Positions 12,133 to 23,275 of a stretch of DNA of 64,000 nucleotides are shown in pieces (position 1 is the first letter of the stretch; each line of letters opens with the position of its first letter). Below the pieces are notes generated by a model. The model was not told the origin of the DNA. It saw only the letters and a list, made by a program, of their open reading frames with translations, and made no database searches. A program made the position numbers and the translations under genes. Source of the DNA: Isoetes taiwanensis (Eukaryota; Streptophyta; Lycopodiopsida; Isoetales; Isoetaceae); the NCBI GenBank assembly GCA_021234155.1, contig JAJEKV010000027.1, forward strand, positions 1,451,109-1,515,108. Reading direction: 5' to 3'.

Positions 12133-13643
12133 GACCTGCCCGGCAGGGAACAGAGTGAAGCCCTAAACTCCTTCTGTTGTTCAGCGAAGCTTGAAATGCT
12201 GCACTCAAGTATGATCTTCTTTTCCTGTTTGACATCCATATATCGTATATTATATTGTTTGCCAGAATGGTTTTTCTGATACAACTATCTTTTGTCTGGG
12301 GCAGAGTTACATTGAATTTGCAAATGTCTATGCCACCAATAATATTCTGATTTAAACGTAAGCCTTGCGGGTGCATGAGAATACCTTCAAAAATGTATGA
12401 ATAGCCGATCCTCTTATTTTTATAGACTTGCTGCTAGGAAATTTAAACTTAGAAATCCAATTCTGGACAAACATGCTGCCTATTTTGTACCACCAATACT
12501 CACATGATGACGGACGCCATGTCTTTGCAGGATAGAAATTTAGGATTGGCAAAGCAGGTTGAGTCTTCACTATATAAGAGGAACATTCAACGTTTAACTC
12601 AAACGTTTCTCACCGCTGTCGTTGCATGATATTCTTAAAACCGTGGCATCTTGATGGACCTAAAGAAGTCGAGCTTTATATTCTTCAAATGGTAATCTTT
12701 CTCGAACTAGGTCTTTGTTTGATTATTTTTAGTTGGTGGCTTCTGAGTATCTTAAGTCTTTTGCTAGATTCAAGGCCGAGAAATATTTGCTACTATTAAT
12801 CAAAAGGATGGGATGGTAAGCTTTCAAGAAGATCCAGAGCAGTATAAAACACGGGAATGACCCAACGACTGCATACTGAAATTCACAAATAACGGTCTAT
12901 ATTCATTCTTCTTCATTCTTCTTCATTCTGTCTACTAAGATAATACACAGATGCAGCATCTTCAAGCAGGACGCATATGTCATTGTAATGATTGCAACCT
13001 GCCTTGCTTTAGGTGCCCAATCATGCCACATGTTTTTATGCCCCCATGGAATACTCCTTTCTTATGTGTATTCTGCTCTGTTTGCAGCTCCGACTTCAAA
13101 GCTTTGCATAAGCAATTTATCGCCCAATGACTCTGTGTTCATCCTTTGATGTGATGAGAGCATGAACACTTTCAGAAATCAATGTAAGAGTTTCAAGGAC
13201 ATTTGCATCCACCATGCTCAATCTTTTACCCTTGACAACTGTAGGAAATCCTGTAAAAGTGCAGGTGATATGACATTAGAATCTGAATCCGTGTTCATGT
13301 GAACAGCATCATTTTGCCATCAATGCAAACCCCATTAGTGCAGCATCTAAGAATCTAAGAAGCTATGCAACATTGGTACAGCTGACATGGCAGTTTTAGT
13401 TTCACAGAGTTGAGTTATAATATTTGATGCTAAGGTATGAAGGCTACTGATGTACCAATCTAAGATGGATGATAATACTTCCAATTGGGCTTCTATTTTC
13501 ATATCTTTCCATATATTCTTTGGGTCTGTGATCTAAGTACAGGCAGGCATATCTGTTGAATTTTGAAGCCAAAGCTTGAAAGGGAAGTAGAAAGAGTGGC
13601 GATTTTCACATGTTATAACGTGCTTATGTCACTGTTTTTACAG
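12133..13643. repeat. 1.5-kb tandem repeat, unit 2
   Basis: Second copy of the unit at 10603-12132, about 19 bases shorter through many small indels. It ends in TTTTTACAG, a good splice-acceptor sequence, directly before the exon-like block at 13644. Confidence 0.9.
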
Positions 13644-13930
13644 GAATTTATACCATTTGAAGAGTTTGGTTGCTGTTTCTGGTATTATCATGCCGTGGCA
13701 GATTTGATGCAAACATCATTGGGACTTTGGTTACATGGGCCTTATATGGCATGCATTTTCTTGATGTTGGAACAGTTGGATATAGAACATCATTGTTATT
13801 TGTGCGCCACATTTTCAGTCAAGTGAGAGTACTTTTCTGTTCACGGCTTATTCATGAACAATAGTCTCTGGCACTGATTATGGCAGGAATTGTTGAATGA
13901 TGTTGTTATGCATGCCAACACGGGACCTCT
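13644..13930 (+). pseudogene. Exon-like gene fragment, unidentified
   Basis: Begins just after a strong acceptor (pyrimidine run plus ACAG). One frame (13670-13864) reads as ordinary protein (GRFDANIIGTLVTWALYG, then GYRTSLLFVRHIFSQ), followed by another stretch near 13888 (ELLNDVVMHANTGPL). It resembles spliced exons of a real gene and not transposon coding sequence, but I do not recognise the family. Probably a captured or duplicated fragment. Confidence 0.3.
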
Positions 13931-14519
13931 AAGAAAGCTCATCAGCTACTTATAGAAATGGCTCCGAAGCATGTAGTTTCAAGGAAATGCGGTTGTACAT
14001 GACCATGCTTCATATGACTGACACAAGGTTATGGTGGCCTTCGTGAGTGCATGCAGATGACTATCAGCATTGGCATTGGGTCGATGCAGGAGCAACTAAA
14101 ATGGAGTCCAGAGGGAATTCGCCATTGCAATAATCATGCTTAAAGCACAGGATGACATAATGTTGTTCTGCCGAGGACTCTAACTATAAACTGAGGACTC
14201 TAACTATAAACTGCAGACTAGGTTATCAGGAAACCTAACCCATTATCAGCCAACGCAGGTGAGCCATCTGTATTTTGTTTATGCAAAAGGATATGCCCCT
14301 CCTTATTTGATTTTCAGCCTCTATCTTTTATCTTTTATTATTAATCAGAAGTGACAAAAATAGAAATAACCGTAAGCCCGGAGTACGACGTTCCATCTAA
14401 ACTAAAGAATAAAGGCCTGCAAAGATCTCAAGGAACCATATGATCGTAACATTCTAATCAAGTATGACTTTGGGTAATTCACTTGTTATGTGCTTAAATG
14501 AAGCTGATGTGGTTTTCAA

Positions 14520-14720
14520 AGATTTTCCAAATTGAAGCTGGAATGCATTACTTGAAGGATGTGCCCATTCTGGTAGGGACATGGTCAAGTTGATGGCAGG
14601 ACATGCTCAACATATGAAAAGGCTTATAAACCTGTGCGTTTTTTGAAACCATGCAACTAAAGGGCATTAATTCCTGCAAAATCATATTATTGGGAGAGTT
14701 AAAAGGCATGCGGTTGCGGT
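14520..14720 (+). pseudogene. Possible PPR protein remnant
   Basis: Plus-strand frames contain pieces that read like plant pentatricopeptide repeats: NALLEGCAHSGRDMVK, MAGHAQHMKRL and FETMQLKGINSCK, which fit the pattern of a PPR helix pair with frameshifts between. No complete repeat survives in one frame, so the assignment is tentative. Confidence 0.3.
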
Positions 14721-15395
14721 AGGCACCATAAACAAGCGTAAGCTCTTCCATGAACATCCAATTCAGAATGTTATTGAATATAACATCCTTGTGGGGAGTT
14801 GTTGTTTATATGCATTCAAAGTGAAGAACCTAAAGGAGACATAAAAGGTATTCACTAAATTGTTGATACCATCACATTTTGACCAGGCGAGATCTGCTTT
14901 GCTTACAAGTTTAGGGTAGAGATGCATTTCACAAATATATTTATTTGTTAAATTCCATTTGTCAAACATATCTGCTTGCTAATGTTGCCTATCGTATCTT
15001 ATTTCATTCTGATGAGATAGCTTGCAGTTGGCTTCATAACTAAAGTTTTTTTACTCACATATCCTACACATTCTTCAAATAATGCAACTTTGACAATATA
15101 AGTTCGTCAAATATTTGCACTATCACAAATAGCAGTTCACATTCTATTCTGAACCTTCAAATACCAATTATCTTTAACATAGACAAAGAAGGTTAATTAC
15201 CCCAAGTAAATACACGTAACAAGGGCTTGAATATGGACATGTATAACGATAATATTTTTTATACATTTGACTCTTAACATAATTAATTTTCAATTCCTCA
15301 AACTATTGTATTCTTTGTGAACAACATGAATGCCATTTGGCATCGTCAAATAAAACTCACATTTTATAACTCTTGAACTTAATGCCCGACAAAAA

Positions 15396-15423
15396 GCCCA
15401 GCAACGCTGGGCACTTTTTCTAG
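15396..15423 (+). mobile_element. Helitron 3' terminus (hairpin plus CTAG)
   Basis: A perfect 7-bp stem GCCCAGC/GCTGGGC with loop AAC, then ACTTTTT, CTAG and a host T. This matches the Helitron 3' rule (hairpin 5-10 bases before CTRR). Confidence 0.75.
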
Positions 15424-16776
15424 TATAACTATAACGGGCATCTTCCGGACTGCAACGAGCAAGACCCTCTTTTATGAGAATGAGACCATTTTTTTCTTTT
15501 TTATAGAGACACATCTTTAAACTTTGACCTACGTCAATATGCACATTTGTTATCAAATGGAAAATTCATTTAGCTAAGAGATGATGCTTATGGAGATGAA
15601 CATGCCACTTTTAAGCCTCTTGTTCTAGACAATTCGTGCAAAAAAATTATCATACAAATCCATGAGTTGACATTTAAAAGCTTGTTCTAGCATGCAGCAA
15701 AAACTCAAACTAACACCTTTAGATCTTCCCACCATAAACCTTGGGGATCATAAACCTCATAAACCTTAAGCTAAGAAGCTTTTTAGATATGTCCAAAATT
15801 AAAGCTTTCAAATAAGCCTTGCTATCTACTGGGCAATAATAGTCTGCAGGACGAAATTGAAGCGGTTGGATGTTAATAGTGGAATTGGATGTTATACCGC
15901 AATAAATCTTTCGTAACTATAATCAACATAGTCATGTGTTTTTATGTGGTACTTGATGGCTGTAGTGCTATTTCTAATGAAATGAACATCGAAACTTTTG
16001 CAATGCCTTGGCTATACTACTATATGTAATGCAATAATGCAACGAATATCAAAATGTTGTAATATAGCACATATAAGCAACAACTACACACATAGATCTA
16101 TATCGAATGTGTAGACTATATGACCACCTCGGTTAATACACACAACACTAATGGTTAGCAGGGCACACATTCTACAATTGCTCTGGTTATTAATTTCATA
16201 ACAACATTCCATTCCTTAACTCCAATTAAAGCCACTTAATCTACAAAGAGCATGTCCAAAGCCCATATATACAAGTGCCTCTACACTGGAAGTTATTAGT
16301 CTTACATAATATAGACATACACCTCATATAGACAAGCTCCTGCTTATGTCCGGTATCAATTTTGTAGGACTATTTTCATCTGTTCTACATTCACTGAGAA
16401 TGCTAATTGTAGGGAACAAAATATTGAAAGGCCAAAGTTCTAAACTGAGAGAAAAGATGATAGTGTAACCTCCATTCCAAAAGCCAAGTTCTCATGCAAT
16501 TATTGATGACGTGAGAAGCTTCTCAACATATGATTCACATTATTAGACATGTTCAGGTCATTGACGTTCTAGAATTCACATGGGTTTTCTTTTAGAGCAA
16601 TTCCTTCATATTTTGAATTAACGCCATTCAGATCGCAATCAGAAATAGTTATACCTTTGAATAAAATGTTATTGCTAATATACTTCTAACTTTTGTTAGA
16701 TTCGACTAAGGTCTAGAAATATACACTAACCACAACTTTCAATCTTTATTTCTTTTAAGCTTATGCCCGACGAAAA

Positions 16777-16804
16777 GCCCAGCAACGCTGGGCACTTTTT
16801 CTAG
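16777..16804 (+). mobile_element. Second Helitron 3' terminus
   Basis: The same hairpin (GCCCAGCAACGCTGGGC), spacer and CTAG as at 15396, followed by T. The upstream bases (TGCCCGACGAAAA) are also shared. Confidence 0.7.
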
Positions 16805-18465
16805 TTATACATAATTGAAGATCATGATATTCATATTTGTATTGCTGTGGGTTCCCACAAATGTTATGTTTGCAAAGCTTTATCACACGAAGATTCATGA
16901 ATCTGTTAATGGTAATTGTAAGAACTTTTTGGGTACAAATAAATTATACACTCTTGAATAATAAGTTCCATCTTTATAACAACCTTGCCCTATAACTCAA
17001 TGAAAATTTTGAGTTCTACAAAATAAATGGCATAGAATTTAACCAAATTCTGATTTTGAAGCTTGATGTCATTTGCTTGTCAAGACATGAGCAGCAGACA
17101 ACTTAAAGAAGTTGATTACAATAATTTTCACCAACATGAACTGTAGCGCGGCATTGTGTATTAGAGGTATGTTATAGTGGTGATTCCATGCTTCAGTTGG
17201 CTGTCACGCAATCTTCCAAGCACCAAATATCCTTGATATTCTTGAACAGAATACAAAAACTTATTACTTCCATAATGGAAGATAAACAATTTGGAGAAGT
17301 TGGTCACCTTTGTAATCATTTGGCAGAAATGTGGACTTAGGAACAGGGTTTGGGAGGAATAAGGTTTATGGAGTTAACGAATATTTTCTTAGCCATACAG
17401 ATGCATTATGTGTCATATCTAAGTTGCAACATTCTATGGTGTTTTTTGAGATGTTTTATACAATTTCGTGACAATAAAAAAACACAAACAATACAAATAA
17501 AATGAATATTTTAGAGCCTCTCCATTTTCACACTCTAATTAATGCTTACAGATGTTGCTTCATTTTCTTTTGAATTTGCACAAGTGCCTCACATGGCAGC
17601 TACAATATTTGCCTAATTGTACAAGAAAAACTCCTATAGCACATGCTCTAAAACTTAATAAAGAACATTGTACTTGCAATTTAATGTATCAAATATGGAA
17701 GGTATACAACCTAAAAAGATTGCATATATGATTATGCTTCATCAAAGGAGGCTTTGCATCTTGCTTGAACATCACAGAAAGTGACGTAGTTGATTAGAGG
17801 CACAACTTGCAACTTGCCAACATAAATAAATAAATCACCACAATGCAATAGAGGGTAGACATATAAAGAAATAAATCACCACAACCAATAGCTGGTAGAT
17901 CCTGACAAGACAAATGAAGGTATAACCTAGCTATCCAATTTTTTGCCACAAATTTTTTGAAGGTTCCAACGTTAAGAATTATTCCCCTTCTAACACCAAC
18001 CAACCTTTGCTTAGCTAGCCGGATGGATGCTCGAGATCTCATATAAGCACCGTCCACGACCATCAAGAATGTACCAAATGACAATCAAAGATCACATTTT
18101 ACCTAACATACATAGTCATGCTAGATTTCTGTCTCTCAAACGATGGCATTTTCAAAACGCGATCATATGTTTGTGAGAAAACTTGAGACTTAGGGTAACT
18201 CTATCATATGGAATTCATTATACTCATGACTAAACAAGCTTATTCAACACAGAGACATTTATCTCTAGAGATGGAGCTTAATGGAAGGCTTAAGATATCT
18301 AAAGACTATACATCTGTTGTGTTTATGAAAAAATCTCCATTTTAATAAATTCCCAACTTAAACAATTTTTTTCCCTTTACATGCTGTAAAGTCACCACAA
18401 TATTTATTAGTTAAAGTTAAATCCACAATTTTTATTAATTTTAAATTTATACCCAACAAAAAGCC

Positions 18466-18490
18466 TAACAATTATGGGCACTTTTTATAG
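18466..18490 (+). mobile_element. Degenerate Helitron 3' terminus
   Basis: A weakened version of the same end: the stem is eroded (GCCTAACAATTATGGGC) and the terminal tetranucleotide is ATAG, not CTAG. Confidence 0.4.
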
Positions 18491-18576
18491 TCTTATATAA
18501 CACGAAGTTTTTTTAGAAAAAGCCAAAATCGAAATTAAACAACGTATGTTTACAAACTATGGACTAGACCAGATCT

Positions 18577-18831
18577 CTTGAAATATTTTCCAGAACCAAA
18601 TATTCTGGGTAAAGTGGTGAAGAAGCACAAATGATTGATTTTACTGTACACGTGGAAGGAGATAAATGGTGGACTAAGGTTATATTGAAATAGGGACATT
18701 GAAGATTAACACGATGGCCTTTTTACAGGCATCTTCTGTCATTTCAGGAAACATGCACATAGAGTCCAAGATCACATACAAACGATTATTCCTCAGACCA
18801 AGGAAAGGCTTCTTTGCCTCAAGAACTAAGA
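18577..18831 (+). pseudogene. Truncated duplicate of thioesterase 5' region and exon 1
   Basis: These 255 bases align with 24482-24736, the 5' leader and first coding codons of the intact thioesterase gene, with scattered substitutions. The reading frame from ATG GCC (18715) runs through the same Ser/Arg/Lys-rich leader to ..FASRTKM and then continues into the copia LTR, ending after four LTR-derived codons. The two copies bracket the retrotransposon exactly. Confidence 0.85.
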
Positions 18832-19091
18832 TGTTGGAAAACGTATGAGCTATGGACTGATACAAACCTGCAGCACAGAGTGAGCCAAAGCGAAAGCAAG
18901 AATGGAAGAGACACAATAGGAATAGAATAGGAACAATTTGGATGTTCTATGTATTGCATGTAATCTATAAATACATGGAATAAATGGCATTGAAAGGCCA
19001 ACAGCCAGAAACAGAAGACCAAAGGCCAGAGATGTACATGATGTATTTCAATGTATCTAATGTACTCTAATGTACAGCTTGAATTTTAACA
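18832..19091 (-). repeat. copia 3' LTR (260 bp)
   Basis: On the plus strand begins TGTTGGAAAACG and ends GAATTTTAACA. Aligns with 23276-23505 plus 24454-24481. Substitutions between LTRs show that the insertion is not recent. Confidence 0.92.
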
Positions 19092-19101
19092 CTCTCCTTT
19101 C
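19092..19101 (-). promoter_or_regulatory. Polypurine tract
   Basis: GAAAGGAGAG on the minus strand directly beside the 3' LTR; the plus-strand primer site for reverse transcription. Confidence 0.8.
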
Positions 19102-19675
19102 AAGCTGGACAATCTGAAGCTACTGCAATGGTATAATACCAAGTGCTGATGTAAACTGTACCAACTTTTGTGTACCCAGTGGCTTAGTAAAGATATCTGC
19201 AACCATTGCACCAGTGGGCGAATAGATTAATGAAATGATTGCTTTCTCCACCACATCACGGACGTAATGATAATAAATTGGAATATGCTTTGTCCGAGGA
19301 TGATGTCATGGTTGCTCTGCCATTTTCATGCAACTTTGGTTGTCCACATAAAGATGAATAGGCTGTGCGCAGAAATACCAACATCATCAAGCAAGTGATC
19401 ATACCAAACAAGATCTGCAACTCCAGTAGATAAGGGAATATATTCTACCTTTGCTGAAGATCATGCTACAAAAGATTGCCTTTTGCTTATGTACCCTACT
19501 GCACCTCCATAAAACATGCATGTGCTACCTATAGTGGAATGAGAATCCCTGTTATTGCTCCAACTTCCATCAGTAAATGCATGAAGACTTGCCGATCCAT
19601 TATCACAATAACAGATCCCATACTCTTTTGTTTCTTGCAAATAGTGAAGAACATGCTTTGTTAGCTGCCAACGCG
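19102..19675 (-). pseudogene. copia RNase H region
   Basis: Minus-strand translation gives the C-terminal copia RNase H signatures in pieces, including KHIPIYYHYVRDVVEKA, VADIFTKPL and FTSALGI near the end. Several stops and frameshifts break it. Confidence 0.75.
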
Positions 19676-20740
19676 TTAATCATAACAATGGTTAAATTGA
19701 CGCAATGCAATCACAACAAAATAAAGATCAGGTCGTGTTATGGTCATGAGATACACCAAACTCCCAACAAGCTGCCTATATGGTAGAGAAGATGATTGCG
19801 CATTGTCACAAATAGGTTCATCTTCAAACAATTTGAGGCCAGCTTCCATTGGCATGGAAACAGGCTTACAATCTGCCATGCGAAATTGCTCAAGCAAAAC
19901 TTTAGCATACTGAGGTTGGCTGATATGAATTAGCCTCTTCTTCCTATCACGATGTATCCGCATACCCAAGAAAGAGCTAGCCGCACCCAAATCTTTCATC
20001 TTAAACCTGCTAGCTAGTTTAGATTTAAGTGCTTGAACATCAAGAAGATTGCTGCCCATTGCAAGCATATCATCCACATATAGCATTAAAATCAAATACA
20101 CACCTCCCATGCACTTGATATAGACATTAGAATCTGTTGTAGCAACTTGAAATCCTTCATGCTTAAGTGCATCTCAAACTTCTTGGACCAAATCTGAGAC
20201 GCCCGCTTTAAGCCATAAATGGCCTTCCAGAGTTTACATACCTTGTTTTCCTAGCCGGGTACTTCCAAAACCTGGAGGTTGCAGCATATAGATGTCCTCA
20301 AGAAGATCTCCATTAAAAAATGCTGTATCCACATTCATTTGATGAATTTCCCAATCCAATTTGGCTCCTAAGGCAAGCAAAACATGCAAGCTATTCATTC
20401 TCACGACCGGTGAAAATGTCTCATCATAATCACGACCTTTGACTTGGTTGAAACCTTGAGCAACTAGCCTAGCCTTATACTTGTCAAGGCTGCCATCAGT
20501 CTTGTACTTTTTCTTGAATAGCCATTTGCAATCCATTGCTTTGCACCCAATGGGCAAATCAGAAAGTTCCCATGCCTGGTTTGCATCCATGGATGCGAGC
20601 TCTATCTCAGCTGCCTGTGGAGCTTCGAAGGAAGCCCATGCTTCCTCAATGCTTGCTGATTCACCTTGCACTGGCAAACAACACCATTCAACCAAACTAA
20701 GTTCAGCATTTTCAAGAACTTTATGAGAAGGTGTTCTGCT
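19676..20740 (-). pseudogene. copia reverse transcriptase
   Basis: Two minus-strand frames give a nearly complete RVT_2 domain: WLFKKKYKTDGSLDKYKARL, GRDYDETFSPVVRM, then MNVDTAFFNGDL (motif with the first catalytic Asp), and in the next frame LMLYVDDMLAMG (catalytic YVDD, about 20064-20090) followed by LGAASSFLGMRI, ISQPQYAKVLLEQF and YRQLVGSLVYLM. The break at about 20110-20234 separates the two catalytic halves, so no active enzyme is made. Confidence 0.92.
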
Positions 20741-20759
20741 GCATGGTGGCAACGGTTGA

Positions 20760-21944
20760 TCAGGAGGAGGGGGCCATTCTAATGAGCCGAGGATCAGGAA
20801 GAACTTGATTATGAGGTGGATTATCATTGATGGGTTGTTGCACATCCATTGGCAAAGGCACATCTTGCTGCTGGTCCAGCTGCAAATCTTGAAGCTCAAC
20901 GAGTGGAGGATCATCAAGAACAAGATATTTGTCTTGAATGAAGTTTCCATCTGCAAGTGGATCAATATACATAGAATTTGACTCATTAAAAACTTCTTCT
21001 GAGCTGGTGTATACCTTTCTCCACTCCTGATCCCACAACAAGTATGCTTTATGATTAGGCGCATAGCCAATAAAAGTGCATTTGGTGCTATGTGCATCAA
21101 ATTTTCTGCGCAAATGCTCAGATACATATACATAAGCGGTACATGCAAAGGTGCGCAAATGAGAAACATTATGTTTCTCTCCAGACCATGCTTCTTCTGT
21201 AGTCATCTCATTATCCAAGGCAACTGTGGTCAATCTGTTTTGCACATGAACTGATGTAGCAATTGCATCAGCCCAAAAATACTTTGGCAAATGACTTTCA
21301 GCAAGCATACTTCTTGCCGCATTGCACAAAGTGCGATTCTTCCTCTCTGCAACACCGTTTTGTTGAGGAGTAGCCCTCATTGTGCATTGACGCTGGATCC
21401 CTACTTGGTCACATGTATCATAGAATAGATCATTAAGATACTCTCCACCACCATCAGTGCGCAATTGCTTGATCTTCTTCCATGTTTGATTTTTTACACA
21501 TGCTTTATACAATTTAAAAGCCTCAAGAGCATCACTTTTCCTGGTTAGAAAATAAACAATTGTTTTCTGACTAAAATCATCAATAAACGTGATGAAATAT
21601 ACTGCCTTACCAAGGCGCACAGACACCTCTGTTGGTCCATAAAGATCTGAGTGGACAAGCTCCAACACTTGCTTAGCTATGTTGCCTACACTTGCAAATG
21701 ATCTGCGAGGGTGCTTACCAAGGATGCATGCTTCATAAAGATCCGGGTCTGCCTTCATAGTTATCTTTATGCCATGAACCATGTTCTTCCGCTGCATTAT
21801 TTCTAAAGCTTGAACATTAGCGTGACCGTACCTTTTGTGCCAAAGTAGCACTTTCTCCTTTTCTTTGGCTGATACTACTAGGGCTTGATTTGGATCAGAC
21901 ATCTCCAACTCATACAACTTGCCATATCTTGAGCCCCTGGCCAC
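20760..21944 (-). pseudogene. copia integrase
   Basis: A long open minus-strand frame (394 aa). Order: GAG-pre-integrase segment with LLWHKRYGHANVQAL and a C...C near ACILGK; integrase core with LVHSDLYGP (first D), FIDDFSQKTIVYF (second D), TDGGGEY and GVAERKNRTL (catalytic E). A C-terminal segment with FACTAYVYV and FIGYAPNHKAY follows. The D-D-E triad is intact; this is the best-preserved part of the element. Confidence 0.93.
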
Positions 21945-22179
21945 TATATCCCCTTACAATCCGTGCATTCTTCAAGAAAAGAACTTTCTTATCATCAAAG
22001 AAAACTTGCAGACCAGCATCTGCTGCACATGCAACTGACAAAAGATTTTTTTCGCAATTTCGGGACATGTAAGGTTTCTAGAAGCACTGTACTTTCACCA
22101 TTCAATAGGGTGAAATGATATTGACCACTTCCTTGCACTTAAATTTCATTGTGATCTCCCAGACTTTGGTCACTTTGAT

Positions 22180-23253
22180 AACTTGAGAATAGATCCCTAT
22201 CCTTCAGCATCACTGACGTGCATGCAGAATCCACTGTAAGAACATTCTTTCTAGCAGCAGTACATGCACTTGTTTCTACAACAGAAGCCTCCCCTTTAAT
22301 TCTGAAACTCCGGTCTGATTGGATAACAAGAGAAGCCTCTCCTTTTATGACTTGTGCCTCAACTAGGTGTGCTTTCTCTGATTTGTTCTTTCCCTCCGGA
22401 CAATCGACTACATAATGGCCATGTATTCAAAGCAGTTCTTGCATTGCCCTCGCTTGGCATAAATTCTTGGGACGTGCTCCTTTTAATCCTTCCACCTTTC
22501 CATCCGATTGCTTTTTTAATAAGGCTTCTTGTCTTGCCTCCCTCGTGCAAGCATGGCTTGTGATGGCTTGGAATCCTCCACTTTGTCTTTCAAGCGCATC
22601 TCCTTGTGCAAACGCTTAGAGATGGCGTCATCCCATGAAAGACTATTTTGAGGTGTCAAGAAATCAACAAAGTTTTCCCATGAATTTGGGAGAGAAGCAT
22701 ATAATTGAAGCTTTTGTTGCCCCTCTGGAACTGCATACTTGGAATCTGCTGCCAACATATCAAACATCTTCTTCATTTGATTTATGTGTGTATTTAAATC
22801 AGCTCCTTCCACATATTTGCAATTCCTAATCTGTGTATACAAATGCATAATTTCACCTTCTCTTTTGATGCCATACTTATCTTCAAGCCAAATCCAAAGA
22901 GAATAACTGCCCTGATCCACATCTATTTGCATGACTATGGCTCTGGAAAGACACATACATATGCAAGCCATTACTCTATTTTCACGGCGTTGCCAATCCG
23001 TTTGAAGCTTGATTTGAGTAGCTGTCACAACATTCTCTGGTTTAGTTTCAGACCCATCCACTATATCCCAGACATCCTCCGCCATTAGATATAACTTCAT
23101 GGATTTCTTCCAACCTTGAAACCCGTTGCCATCAAACACAGTTGCCTTCAGAATTGCTGATACAGATCTGGTCTCCATGACCTTCTCCTGATCAGATAAG
23201 TATTCTCCCAGAATTGTTCTCCCAAGTTCCTCTATTGTCGAACTTCCCTTCAC
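22180..23253 (-). pseudogene. copia gag and protease
   Basis: At 22516-23253 a 245-aa minus-strand frame is a UBN2-type copia gag (VFDGNGFQGWKKSMKLYLM, W..LEDKYG.K, LYASLPNSWENFVDFL). Downstream, a CCHC knuckle (QCKNC.., then a GHYV..C half in a shifted frame) lies at about 22400-22445. At 22201-22244 the protease motif VLTVDSACTSVM is seen, with Ala where the family usually has Gly. Frameshifts separate gag, knuckle and protease. Confidence 0.88.
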
Positions 23254-23262
23254 ATGCCAATA

Positions 23263-23275
23263 GGCACTGATACCA
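23263..23275 (-). promoter_or_regulatory. Primer binding site (initiator tRNA-Met)
   Basis: TGGTATCAGTGCC on the minus strand, directly beside the 5' LTR; complementary to the 3' end of initiator tRNA-Met, the usual plant copia primer. Confidence 0.88.

Larger units (their letters stand above)
10107..15423 (+). mobile_element. Probable non-autonomous Helitron with captured sequence
   Basis: The 5' end at 10107 is TCTATATATAGTAATAAAAG after an A. The first downstream 3' end with the right structure is at 15396-15423: a GCCCAGC-AAC-GCTGGGC hairpin, a short ACTTTTT spacer, CTAG and a following T. This gives a 5.3-kb element without Rep/helicase coding capacity. The interior holds a 1.5-kb tandem duplication, an exon-like block at 13644-13930 and a possible PPR remnant. 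Pairing of this 5' end with this 3' end is inference, because other ends of the family lie nearby (4151, 16804). Confidence 0.5.
15424..18576. other. AT-rich, gene-free Helitron-related stretch
   Basis: No coding sequence recognised. The minus-strand frame at 17794-18084 has no similarity that I know. Contains a second and a degenerate third Helitron-type 3' end, which suggests several related elements or repeated terminal acquisitions. Confidence 0.4.

Noticed and set aside
22218-23088. Plus-strand frames of 64-81 aa in the copia gag region
   Set aside because: Antisense shadows of the minus-strand gag and protease.
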